Source: a bacterium (GTDB lineage Bacteria > Bacillota > Clostridia > Lachnospirales > Lachnospiraceae). Taken from it: a stretch of DNA of 64,000 nucleotides. Location of the stretch: contig JAMPFT010000005.1 of the NCBI GenBank assembly GCA_023664305.1, positions 1 to 64,000 of the forward strand. The letters run 5' to 3'. The position numbers and the translations under genes were made by a program. Below the pieces are notes generated by a model that ran no database searches, was not told the DNA's origin, and worked only from the letters and a program-made list of their open reading frames with translations. Positions 18,527-27,022 of the stretch are shown in pieces. The stretch's first letter is position 1, and the number at the start of each line of letters is the position of its first letter.

Positions 18527-19987
18527 ATGGCTATCGTAAGCGATGAACAGGTCATTAAGGTTTTACGGCAGTATAATCCGTGGTGGCGTAATCCGTCTGC
18601 AATCAAAGAAGAAAGCAAGCCGCAGAAAAGGCTTGCCTATTATGAAGCACTCAAAATGATAAAGCATAAGACGCTCAGACGGTTTGCGGTGCTGTCTGGT
18701 GCAAGGCGTGTCGGCAAGACAACGATAATGTATCAGATGATAGACAATCTGATTGATGAGGGCATAAATCCGAAAAATATTCTGTATGTGTCCTTTGACA
18801 ACCCGATTGTGAAGCTCGTCAATGTAGAGAGCGTGCTTTCCATCTATGAGTCGCTGTATCCAATCGAGGGAACACGCTATATTTTCCTTGATGAAATCCA
18901 ATATACGGATAATTGGGAGCTATGGATGAAGGTTATCTATGACAGCAGAAAAGATATTCGGTTGACCGCCACAGGCTCGGCAAGCCCGATACTCGAAAAA
19001 GGTGCGACAGACAGCGGTACGGGCAGATGGAGCGTCTTAAAGATACCCACGATGTCCTTTTACGAGTATTGCCGCCTGCTTGAGCTTGACGAGCCGATGC
19101 TGCCAGATAATATAAAGCTGACAAAGCTCGTGAAGTTTAACAATGCGGAGCTTGGCGATTTAATGGATAAGTTTGCACCGCTTGAAGGGCATTTTAACCG
19201 CTATCTTATGATTGGCGGTTTTCCAGAGCTTGTGTTGTCCGATGACGATATTTACGCCCAAAGAATGCTGCGTGAAGATGTGGTTGACAAGGTTATCAAA
19301 CGAGATGTGCTGACCCTGTTCAATATCCGCAGTCCGCTTCTGATGGAAAAGCTGTTCCTATATCTCTGTATGAACTCTACAGAGATTTTCAGCGTTACCA
19401 CGGCGGCAAAGGAATTGGGAAATACCTCTGTCAGCACGATTGACAGTTATATCGAAGCTCTGGAAATGTCAAATCTGATTTATCTTGCAAAGCCGATGGA
19501 TGTCGGCAGCAAGGGAGCGTTGAAAGGCAAGCCCAAAATATTTATTGCCGACGCCGCTATCCGTAATGCGGTGCTGATGATTGACGATGTTCTTTCAGAC
19601 GAAAGAGAGCTCGGCGCAATGGCGGAAACGACTGTTTACAAGCATATCGTGTCGTTCTGTCAAGGCAGTACGGCACAGCTCGGATATTTCAGAAAGGCTA
19701 AGGACAATCAAAAAGAGGTCGATGTGGTAATTGAGCTGCCCCGTGAAAAAATCCTGTGCGAGGTCAAATACCGCAGCAACTCTCATATTCCCGCTTCGGA
19801 CGCCATCGTGGAGCTTTGTAAAGACGGGAACTCAAAAGTGACAAGTGCATTTCTTGTTACGAAGCAATTAGAGGACTTTGGACTGTCAAAGCACGAAACA
19901 AAAGTCCCGATTTTACGGATACCCGCCATTGCTTTTCTGTATCTCTTGGGAAAGGCAGAAGCAGACGGGCAAAACGGAAAAATGTAA
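18527..19987 (+). CDS. AAA family ATPase with DUF4143 and PD-(D/E)XK-like C-terminus
   Basis: A 486-residue protein. Walker A is GARRVGKTT (about residues 58-66); Walker B is RYIFLDEIQY; a sensor strand LTATGSAS follows. This is the AAA_14/DUF4143 family, very common in anaerobic Firmicutes and Bacteroidetes and often on mobile DNA. The C-terminal part has EVDVVIE...ILCEVKY, the Asp and Glu-x-Lys of a PD-(D/E)XK nuclease-like fold. The biological role of the family is not established. It sits between the two HTH copies, where an ATPase of another family sits behind copy 2. Confidence 0.85.
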   Translation: MAIVSDEQVIKVLRQYNPWWRNPSAIKEESKPQKRLAYYEALKMIKHKTLRRFAVLSGARRVGKTTIMYQMIDNLIDEGINPKNILYVSFDNPIVKLVNVESVLSIYESLYPIEGTRYIFLDEIQYTDNWELWMKVIYDSRKDIRLTATGSASPILEKGATDSGTGRWSVLKIPTMSFYEYCRLLELDEPMLPDNIKLTKLVKFNNAELGDLMDKFAPLEGHFNRYLMIGGFPELVLSDDDIYAQRMLREDVVDKVIKRDVLTLFNIRSPLLMEKLFLYLCMNSTEIFSVTTAAKELGNTSVSTIDSYIEALEMSNLIYLAKPMDVGSKGALKGKPKIFIADAAIRNAVLMIDDVLSDERELGAMAETTVYKHIVSFCQGSTAQLGYFRKAKDNQKEVDVVIELPREKILCEVKYRSNSHIPASDAIVELCKDGNSKVTSAFLVTKQLEDFGLSKHETKVPILRIPAIAFLYLLGKAEADGQNGKM

Positions 19988-20119
19988 TTCAATATAGTAT
20001 TTACAGGCAGGCGTTGGCTGAATGATGATGGCTATATTGACTTGGAAATTGTTGCAACAAACGGGGTGGAAGCTGTTGATTACTATAAATCTGACGACTG
20101 GATCTTTATAGAAGAATAA
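19988..20119 (+). pseudogene. 3' fragment of an unidentified gene
   Basis: An open stretch of 43 codons with no start, ending at 20119, encodes protein-like sequence (DGYIDLEIVATNG, then YYKSDDWIFIEE). It begins immediately after the DUF4143 stop and probably is the tail of a gene lost when the module was inserted. No family recognised. The rest of the 260-base gap up to 20246 shows nothing further. Confidence 0.35.
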
Positions 20120-20246
20120 GAGATCTATATACTCAGTTAAGGATTTTTCAATTTTTTACCGTTTCCTATTGATTGCCCGACAATATTCATCTACAATAAT
20201 ATACATGTCATCAAAAAATATACGAAAGAGAAACGGCGGAAAAACT

Positions 20247-20786
20247 ATGGCGGGAATGAAGAAACACATTGTAAGATTGAGCGATGATGAAGTCGCTATG
20301 CTGGAAAGAATGGCGGCCGATAAAAGCACACGGAAGGTTGTGACGCAAAGGTGCAGAATTTTACTTGACCTGGACGAAAACCATGGCGAACCTTTTTCGC
20401 ATAACCAGATCGCCGAGAAATACGCGGTCTCTCCCGCGACCGTTTCGGTCCTTGCCCGGTTTTACAACGAAAACGGGATTCATGCCGTCACTCGGACAGA
20501 CGAAGAAGGCAATCCGGTCAGAGCTGCCCGCAAAATAGACAAAAATGTGGAGGAGACCGTGGTCCGTCTGGCGAAAGGGCCTCTTCCGGAAGGACATTGC
20601 AGATGGACGATCAGACTGCTCGCGAAAGTAGCAAGCCGGGAACTGGAGATGGATATCAGCAGAGAGGCGGTGCGCAAGATATTGAAGAGGGCAAACTTTG
20701 ATCTGGCAGACACATTCATCGCATCGGAGTTGGTCAAACAAATCGTAATTTCTGATCAGAAAAAGGCATGCCGTTCAAACAGATAA
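20247..20786 (+). CDS. IS630-type helix-turn-helix protein, copy 2
   Basis: The start at 20247 is chosen by alignment with copy 1, where the upstream GGCGGAAAAACT is also shared; the frame extends further upstream without support. It encodes 179 residues with the same helix-turn-helix and no DDE domain. The 3' half is identical in bases to copy 1 as far as I can compare, and the 5' half is about 90% alike, which points to recent recombination or gene conversion. Its last codons overlap, in another frame, an upstream ATG of the AAA-ATPase gene, so the two are physically fused as a unit. Confidence 0.75.
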   Translation: MAGMKKHIVRLSDDEVAMLERMAADKSTRKVVTQRCRILLDLDENHGEPFSHNQIAEKYAVSPATVSVLARFYNENGIHAVTRTDEEGNPVRAARKIDKNVEETVVRLAKGPLPEGHCRWTIRLLAKVASRELEMDISREAVRKILKRANFDLADTFIASELVKQIVISDQKKACRSNR

Positions 20787-20803
20787 CAAAAGGAAGGTAT
20801 CCC

Positions 20804-22381
20804 ATGGGTTTTTATCTGAATCCGAACAATAAAGGTTTTCAGGAATCTGTCAGTTCCAGGATATATGTGGACAAGACGGGACTGATCGCCTGTACCAACA
20901 GGCTTATCAACACGAAAGAAAAATTCATTTGTGTCAGCAGACCCAGACGGTTTGGGAAGTCAATGGCTCTTGAAATGCTGGCGGCTTACTACAGCCGCGG
21001 CTGCTCCTCTCTGGAGCTGTTTAAAGGGATGAAAATAGAAAAAACGGAAACTTTCCGGGAACATCTGAACCGGTACGATGTGATTTTCCTGAATATGCAG
21101 CAGTTTTTGAGCAGGGCAGGAACACTGGGGATGGTTGAGTATCTGGAGTCGGCTGTGCTGGGAGAGCTTCGGGAAGTATATGGAGAGCTGTTTTCAGAAG
21201 GAACGACGATTTTGGCGGAAGCCCTCGAAAAAATATTTGCCCGGACAGAAAAGCAGTTCATCTTCCTGATCGATGAATGGGATTGCGTGATGCGTGAAAG
21301 GCAGGAGGCGGAGGAGCTGCAGAGACATTATCTGGATTTTCTGCGGAATCTCCTGAAGGATCAGCCCTATGTGGCGCTGGCATATATGACAGGGATTCTT
21401 CCTGTGAAGAAGTACGGCACCCATTCCGCCCTGAACATGTTCTATGAATATTCCATGACGGATCAGAAGGAACTGGAGGAATACACGGGATTCACGGAGG
21501 AAGAGGTGAAAGAACTGTGTGAGCGGTTTGATATGGATTTCCAGGAAACCAGCAGCTGGTATGACGGATACCGGTTCAGGAAATTCCGGCATATCTACAA
21601 TCCCCGCTCTGTAGTGGAGGCGATATACTCCCATGATTTCTCCGGCTACTGGGTATCCACCGAGACTTATGAAGCGCTAAAGGTCTACATGGATATGGAC
21701 TTTGACGGATTACGGAAAGATATCGTGCAGATGCTGGGCGGAGGATCTGTCAAAGTAAACACCCGCAGCTTTCAGAATGATATGCGTACTTTTCATACAA
21801 AGGATGACATACTGACACTGCTGATCCATCTGGGATATCTTGCTTACGATCCCATAGAGAAGAAGGCTTTCATCCCCAACAGGGAGATCATCGGGGAATT
21901 TGAGACGGCCATGAGTATCAGTGGCTGGGCGGAGGTCATGCGCATCCTGAAAGCGTCAGAGGAACTGTTGGAAGATACCCTCTCCTGCAACGCGGAAAAG
22001 GTGGCGGAGGGACTGGATAAGGCCCATACGGAAGCTGCGTCCATACTGACCTATAATGATGAGAACAGTTTAGGGTGCGCCATCGGCCTTGCGTACTACA
22101 GTGCCCGGAAGGATTATAGGCTCATTCGGGAGCTGCCGTCCGGGAAAGGCTTTGCGGATGTGGTATTTCTGCCGCTGCCGGCCAGCGGGAAACCTGCGTT
22201 GGTGGTAGAGCTGAAATACGATAAGACGGCGGATACTGCTATACAGCAGATCAAGGACCGGAGATACACACAGGCGTTGGAAAGGTACGCCGGGGAGATC
22301 CTGCTGGTAGGGATCAACTATGACAGGGATAATAAGGATAAGCCCCACAGCTGTGTGATAGAGAGGGTTGAGAAGAAGTAA
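20804..22381 (+). CDS. AAA-ATPase-like and PD-(D/E)XK nuclease superfamily protein
   Basis: ATG at 20804 follows AAGGAAGG; an upstream in-frame ATG at 20768 is also open. The 525-residue protein matches the widespread AAA-ATPase-like/PDDEXK_9 family: opening DKTGLI, Walker A RPRRFGKSM, Walker B FIFLIDEWD, and at the C-terminus FADVVFLP followed by PALVVELKY, the nuclease-like Asp and Glu-x-Lys. Hundreds of paralogs occur in gut Clostridia and Bacteroidetes; their role is unknown, with suggestions of mobile or toxin-like behaviour. The N-terminal half is complete. Confidence 0.85.
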   Translation: MGFYLNPNNKGFQESVSSRIYVDKTGLIACTNRLINTKEKFICVSRPRRFGKSMALEMLAAYYSRGCSSLELFKGMKIEKTETFREHLNRYDVIFLNMQQFLSRAGTLGMVEYLESAVLGELREVYGELFSEGTTILAEALEKIFARTEKQFIFLIDEWDCVMRERQEAEELQRHYLDFLRNLLKDQPYVALAYMTGILPVKKYGTHSALNMFYEYSMTDQKELEEYTGFTEEEVKELCERFDMDFQETSSWYDGYRFRKFRHIYNPRSVVEAIYSHDFSGYWVSTETYEALKVYMDMDFDGLRKDIVQMLGGGSVKVNTRSFQNDMRTFHTKDDILTLLIHLGYLAYDPIEKKAFIPNREIIGEFETAMSISGWAEVMRILKASEELLEDTLSCNAEKVAEGLDKAHTEAASILTYNDENSLGCAIGLAYYSARKDYRLIRELPSGKGFADVVFLPLPASGKPALVVELKYDKTADTAIQQIKDRRYTQALERYAGEILLVGINYDRDNKDKPHSCVIERVEKK

Positions 22382-22400
22382 AAAACTATGGCGGATGAAG
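22381..22400 (+). repeat. Short remnant of the HTH gene 5' region
   Basis: AAAAACTATGGCGG-ATGAAG here matches the start region of both HTH copies (17584-17605 and 20240-20261) apart from a 2-base gap. It lies right behind the AAA-ATPase stop, suggesting that a further HTH copy once began here. Confidence 0.5.
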
Positions 22401-22409
22401 GGACATAAG

Positions 22410-23708
22410 ATGAATTTGAGAGCAGACAATTATAAGATTGTTACGGATACAAATGTTCTGCTGCACATATATGGTTATTCGCCTGAGTTCTCAGAGTTTG
22501 CAGTGGAGTGCCTAAATGCGGTGAAGGACAGATTGGTACTGCCGTCCACGGTGGCGGTAGAATATAAGCGGCATCAGCATCGGGAATTTTCCAGGATGAG
22601 GAGCCGCATCTCTTCTGTGGAGGAAAGGCTGTGCAAACAAATTACGAATGTTGACAGCGCGATTATGTCAGTATGCGATGAACTGGATAAACTGCAATAT
22701 TCCGAGGTTGCCGAATTGAAAGCCGGCGCCCTGCTGAAGAGCGGGGAGCTCAAAAAGATATTTGAAGACTTTTTTGCGGACAGAAAGAGTACATTGGAAT
22801 TATTGGCTGGAGCGTGGGGGCCGGATGACCGTGTATTGCGGCTGTTTCAGGATCTTAAGGCATTGGGGAATATTATGCCGGCGATCACGCAGGAAGAATT
22901 ATATTGTCAATGTGACGAAGCAGAAAAGCGTTATGAGAAGAAAATTTCTCCGGGGTATCGGGATGCAAATAAGAAAGGCAGCGGATTACGGAAATACGGA
23001 GACTATTTGCTTTGGTGGGAGATGATGCGGTATGCGAAGAAAACGTCTACGGATATCATCTGGGTCTCGGACGATGTAAAGCCGGATTGGTGCGAAGTAG
23101 TGGAAGGAAAAAAGCAGCTGCTGCCTGAGTTGATTAGTGAGTTTCAAAAGAAGACCGGGCAGCAGATTGTATTTTTGGATTCTAAGGAGTGTTTTAGAGA
23201 GATATCCGATCAGTTCGGTATTCATCAGTCTGATGCGGTAGGATATGCGCTTAGGCTTACGGATCGGGATTTTTGCGAGGCAATTGCCGACGAGGTCTTT
23301 GAAAGGGTGGCAGACGATCTGGCGTATAGCGGCACGGATTGTATTGATTTGGAATCTTCTCATGTGGGCGATCTGGGAATGGATGGTGTGCTGGATATAG
23401 AAGGGATCGGATTTATTTCCGGCGAGCAGACAGCGAGGGAAAATGATAAGATATATTATGTGCTGAAATATGAGGTGACGCTTAGCGGATATTCGTCAGA
23501 ATATTGGGGAAGAGATGATGATACAAGGGAGGTTATTGCTTCGCCTTCTTCTTATCATGAGTTTAGCGGAGAGATAGAGGTCGCTGTCACGCGAACGGCC
23601 AATTTATTTATGGATTTTGAAGGGGACACGGATTTCGACGATGCGGAAATCGTGGAAGGTAACCTTACAGAAACAGTATTTATTCCCTGGTCAGACGGAG
23701 AAGAATAG
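22410..23708 (+). CDS. PIN-like domain protein (probable RNase)
   Basis: ATG at 22410 has AAGGGA 6 bases upstream. The 432-residue protein begins with a PIN-type nuclease fold: KIVTDTNVLLHIY (first acidic residue), then VEYKRH, and near residue 210 IIWVSDDVKPDW with further acidic residues. This is the layout of the PIN_8/DUF4935 group of large PIN proteins found in defence islands. The acidic C-terminal region (about 310-432) is unrecognised. It is not a small VapC toxin and has no antitoxin partner. Neighbouring ATPase/nuclease and SIR2 genes support a defence or mobile-island context. Confidence 0.7.
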   Translation: MNLRADNYKIVTDTNVLLHIYGYSPEFSEFAVECLNAVKDRLVLPSTVAVEYKRHQHREFSRMRSRISSVEERLCKQITNVDSAIMSVCDELDKLQYSEVAELKAGALLKSGELKKIFEDFFADRKSTLELLAGAWGPDDRVLRLFQDLKALGNIMPAITQEELYCQCDEAEKRYEKKISPGYRDANKKGSGLRKYGDYLLWWEMMRYAKKTSTDIIWVSDDVKPDWCEVVEGKKQLLPELISEFQKKTGQQIVFLDSKECFREISDQFGIHQSDAVGYALRLTDRDFCEAIADEVFERVADDLAYSGTDCIDLESSHVGDLGMDGVLDIEGIGFISGEQTARENDKIYYVLKYEVTLSGYSSEYWGRDDDTREVIASPSSYHEFSGEIEVAVTRTANLFMDFEGDTDFDDAEIVEGNLTETVFIPWSDGEE

Positions 23709-23894
23709 GTGAAGCAAAAAAGTGTTGAAATGTCCTGTGGATATACAGTATAATGATAAATAATGCCGGTAAGGAATGATGCGGCTGAGGTAGAATTGCG
23801 GTTGAGAGGCCGGAAATACGAAGTGGAGAAATGCGGTCGGGAAACAGGAAGCACAGCCGGAACCGAGATTGCGCTATGGAGTGACAGAAAGATT

Positions 23895-25382
23895 ATGGAA
23901 GAAAGAGAAATTGATTTGGTCGATTTGCTGGCGGACATTTTGTCTCACTGGCGTGGAATACTGATATCCGCGTTGGCCGGGGCGGTCTTGCTGGGGGCTT
24001 TCAGTTATGGGAAAGCCTGCTTTGAAGCGAAGAAGGGAAACGAAGGGAATCAGAATGCTGCGCTGCAGGGTGGAGGGACTCAAAGTTCCGGAGTGCAGGG
24101 AATCGATGATTTGTCAAAGGAAGAGCGTCTTGCAGAGTTGGAAAAGTCGTTGACGGAAGCTGAAAAAGCCGCCGTAAAAATACTGATCGACGATGAGAAG
24201 GAAAACATTATGATCCGGCAGTATGGCGAGACGTCAGTGCTGATGCATATGGATCCTTACAGCATCCCTAAGCTTGAACTGATTTTTCAGATTCAGGCGG
24301 ATGACACGGAGCAGGGAAATATACTCGGCTTTGTCTATAAGGATTTGTTCGAGGGCGTCGGATTATTTCAATGGGCGGAGGAGCAGACAGGGATTTCTGC
24401 CGCTGTAGCAAGTGAGTTAATATCTGCGCAGGTAAGATCGAATGAGGCGGCGTCAAACGGAGCGCAGGAGACAGGGAACTGCACTCTGAAGGTGGAGATC
24501 ATCCATTCTGATGCGGCGGAATGTGAGCGGCTGGCTCAGTGTGTGAAGACATATGCCGGTCAGCAGCAGAAGCAGCTGACGCAGGAGTTGGGAGAGCATG
24601 AAATCGTCTTGTTGTCTGAGACATCCGGAGTGGTGACGGATATGGCAGTGTGGGACAGTCAGATTTCCTATGCCGAAAGAGCCGTCAGCTTTCTTTTCGA
24701 CTGTGCGAGAGCGCGGGGAGTTTTTTCGGAGAATCAAGGCGCTTATTACGATCTACTGAAGGCAGAGGACGCCATTCAGGAGAGCGCAGTTCAGGAAAGT
24801 GATACGGCAGATGAACCTTCTGTCAGTATGAAATATGTAATACTGGGGGCGTTTTTATTTGCTGTTGTTTATGCGGGTGTGATTTTTGTCCGTTACCTTT
24901 TAAACGGCAGGATTCGTGCCACAGACGAATTACAGAGGCTTTACCGTATCCCGCAATTGGGGCTGATTGCAAAGGAAGAGGAAAAGAAGAAATTCTTTGT
25001 GGACAGATGGATAGTGGCCCTGAGAAGTCGAAACAAACGTCGGTTTACCGGGCAGAAGTCGCTGGAGCTTGCGGCTGCGGCAGTCAGGATTTCCGCAAAA
25101 AAGTATAAGCAGGACACAGTATTCTTAATCGGCTGTGATTTAAATGCCGGAGCGGGCGCAGTATGCGGGGAACTGAAGGAACGATTAGCAAAGGAAAATA
25201 TCCGTGTCAGGGTTTTGGACAACGTGCTTTATGATGCCGATGCGATGCAGGAATTTGGAGATGCTAAGTGCGTGGTCCTTGCTGAAAAAGCAATGTCAAC
25301 GACGTATGATGAGATTGCGCGCGAACTGGAGTTGATTTCACGTCAGGACACTGTTATTTTGGGCGGAATCATAGTGGAATAA
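23895..25382 (+). CDS. Polysaccharide co-polymerase (Wzz/CapA-like) with degenerate kinase-like domain
   Basis: Start ATG 23895 (MEEREIDLVDLLADIL) is preferred over 23763 because the Wzz domain opens there and GGAG lies upstream. Of 495 residues, helix 1 is at about 18-38, followed by an extracytoplasmic coiled region, helix 2 at about 316-336, then a cytoplasmic domain. That domain resembles the Wzc-type BY-kinase fold, but where Walker A should be there is IGCDLNAGAGAVCGEL, without the GK[ST] core, so it should not bind ATP normally. It likely controls chain length of the surface glycan. The first gene of the pseB block. Confidence 0.7.
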   Translation: MEEREIDLVDLLADILSHWRGILISALAGAVLLGAFSYGKACFEAKKGNEGNQNAALQGGGTQSSGVQGIDDLSKEERLAELEKSLTEAEKAAVKILIDDEKENIMIRQYGETSVLMHMDPYSIPKLELIFQIQADDTEQGNILGFVYKDLFEGVGLFQWAEEQTGISAAVASELISAQVRSNEAASNGAQETGNCTLKVEIIHSDAAECERLAQCVKTYAGQQQKQLTQELGEHEIVLLSETSGVVTDMAVWDSQISYAERAVSFLFDCARARGVFSENQGAYYDLLKAEDAIQESAVQESDTADEPSVSMKYVILGAFLFAVVYAGVIFVRYLLNGRIRATDELQRLYRIPQLGLIAKEEEKKKFFVDRWIVALRSRNKRRFTGQKSLELAAAAVRISAKKYKQDTVFLIGCDLNAGAGAVCGELKERLAKENIRVRVLDNVLYDADAMQEFGDAKCVVLAEKAMSTTYDEIARELELISRQDTVILGGIIVE

Positions 25383-25410
25383 AATTATTCTTGAGAAATG
25401 AGGGCGATTC

Positions 25411-26406
25411 ATGTTAAATCACAAAGCAATTTTGGTGACAGGCGGGACAGGAAGCTTTGGGAAAGCGTTTACCAGATATGTGCTGGAGAATTATGATCCT
25501 AAAAAAATCATTATTTATTCGCGTGACGAATTTAAGCAGTTTATCATGCAGAATGAATTTAAAGAGTACAAGGATAAGCTTCGGTTTTTTATCGGGGATG
25601 TTCGGGATAAAGAGCGTTTGAAAAGGGCGTTCGAGGGAGTGGATTATGTGATTCACGCAGCGGCGCTGAAGCAGGTGCCTGCTTGTGAATACAATCCTGC
25701 GGAAGCGATCAAGACGAATATTAACGGCGCACAGAATGTCATTGACGCCGCACTGGATACAGGCGTTCGGAAGGTGGTGGCGTTATCTACGGATAAGGCA
25801 GTCAACCCGGTTAATCTTTACGGCGGGACAAAGCTTGTATCGGACAAGCTGTTTATCGCGGCTAACGCTTATGGCGGAAACAAGGATATCTGTTTTTCTA
25901 TTGTCAGGTACGGAAACGTTGCGGGCAGCCGCGGATCTGTCATTCCGTTTTTTAACAGCATCATTCGAAATGGCGGGACTGAGCTGCCGATTACGGATTA
26001 CAGAATGACGAGGTTCTGGATCAGCCTGAAGCAAGGGGTGGAGCTGGTCATCAAAGCGCTGGAGGAGGCGAAAGGCGGCGAGACCTTTATCTCTAAGATT
26101 CCGTCTTTTAAAATTACGGATTTGGCGGAGGCGATGCTCCCCGGCTGCAGCACGAAGGAAGTGGGTATCCGCGAGGGAGAGAAGCTGCATGAGATTATGG
26201 TAACGGTGGAGGATTCTTTGAATACCTACGAATACGATAAACATTTTATCGTATATCCGCAGATGGTGTGGAGCGAAAGCAGAAGAGCGGTTCCCACCGG
26301 AAAGAAAGTGGAGCCGGGATTTTCCTACAGCTCCGGTAATAATACGGAATGGCTCAGCGTAGAGGAGATCAGAGAGCTGTTGGAAACGGTCGCGTTGGAG
26401 AAGTAA
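25411..26406 (+). CDS. pseB: UDP-N-acetylglucosamine 4,6-dehydratase (5-inverting), PseB
   Basis: A 331-residue extended SDR enzyme, first step of pseudaminic acid synthesis: UDP-GlcNAc to UDP-4-keto-6-deoxy-L-AltNAc-type sugar. Visible are the NADP-binding TGGTGSFG (11-18), the YSRDEFKQ segment typical of PseB/FlaA1, STDKAVNPVNLYGGTK with the catalytic tyrosine and lysine, and the TRFWISL box. Length matches Helicobacter/Campylobacter PseB. It follows the co-polymerase by 28 bases and is closed by a terminator, so the pathway is not in one transcript: pseC lies beyond an oppositely oriented locus. Confidence 0.95.
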   Translation: MLNHKAILVTGGTGSFGKAFTRYVLENYDPKKIIIYSRDEFKQFIMQNEFKEYKDKLRFFIGDVRDKERLKRAFEGVDYVIHAAALKQVPACEYNPAEAIKTNINGAQNVIDAALDTGVRKVVALSTDKAVNPVNLYGGTKLVSDKLFIAANAYGGNKDICFSIVRYGNVAGSRGSVIPFFNSIIRNGGTELPITDYRMTRFWISLKQGVELVIKALEEAKGGETFISKIPSFKITDLAEAMLPGCSTKEVGIREGEKLHEIMVTVEDSLNTYEYDKHFIVYPQMVWSESRRAVPTGKKVEPGFSYSSGNNTEWLSVEEIRELLETVALEK

Positions 26407-26479
26407 TAACGGTTGCAGCAGGCTATACAGGATAGCGGAAGAAGGCTCGCATACAAAGGTGTAAAGTCGTATAACGGCG

Positions 26480-26517
26480 AGAGGCTGTAGCAAAAGCTAC
26501 AGCCTCTTTCCTCTTTT
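26480..26517 (+). terminator. Rho-independent terminator after pseB
   Basis: GAGGCTGTAG (26481-26490), 6-base loop CAAAAG, CTACAGCCTC (26497-26506), then TTTCCTCTTTT. A perfect 10-base stem with a T-rich tail. Confidence 0.9.
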
Positions 26518-26710
26518 GTAAAAATAAGTACAGCGAATATAAGTCAGGCCGATAGAACAGGCCTATGATGCGGTTTTAATCTAAAATAAGGCTTAATTTT
26601 CCGCTGCTTGTAGCGCAACAAACTATTGACGAACAAAGTAAGTCTCAAGCTGATACCCTGTAGCTTGCTGCTGGAAGTTTCGCTGGCGATAAACTGCTCT
26701 ATCGCTGAAA
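26518..26710. other. Intergenic region between pseB terminator and minus-strand locus
   Basis: No supported coding region, RNA gene or repeat is seen here. It is the convergent junction of pseB and the secreted-protein gene. Confidence 0.5.
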
Positions 26711-26980
26711 TTAGGGTTCAAAGCCCTCGGGCACATCGCCGAGACAAATCCAATCTCCAATCCAGTTACAGGTGGAGTAATTGTAAAGGCGTTTATAGAA
26801 TTTGTTATCCATAATGGTAAGACGCCAGCGAATATCGTCCTTTTGCGGCTGAGCAATAGTGCCGGGAGACGTTGCCGCCTGGACGGGCAGATTGGAGGCG
26901 GGGCAGAAAAATACGGAAAGCGCAAATCCTGCGGCGCCCAGAAGAAAGAGTAACCGGGAATTTCTTTTTTTGTTGATCAT
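26711..26980 (-). CDS. Small secreted protein linked to BlaR1-like peptidase
   Basis: 89 residues with a clear signal peptide: KKRNSR, a hydrophobic core LLFLLGAAGFALSVFF, and a likely cut after VQA. The mature part of about 55 residues has two cysteines and the pattern IRWR...YKRLYNYSTCNWIGDW, seen in small secreted proteins of Lachnospiraceae. ATG at 26980 follows AAGGAGAG. It lies 42 bases behind the BlaR1-like gene and is probably cotranscribed. A role as ligand, substrate or regulated product of the membrane peptidase is plausible but unproven. Confidence 0.65.
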   Translation of the reverse strand: MINKKRNSRLLFLLGAAGFALSVFFCPASNLPVQAATSPGTIAQPQKDDIRWRLTIMDNKFYKRLYNYSTCNWIGDWICLGDVPEGFEP

Positions 26981-27022
26981 GATAATCTCTCCTTTGTATA
27001 TTTTTTGATTAATTACATTGTA

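Noticed and set aside
17591-20786. Complete IS630 elements
   Set aside because: The DDE domain is absent in both copies and no terminal inverted repeats or TA duplications could be identified.
22410-23708. VapC toxin of a toxin-antitoxin pair
   Set aside because: The protein is about three times too long and no small antitoxin gene is next to it.
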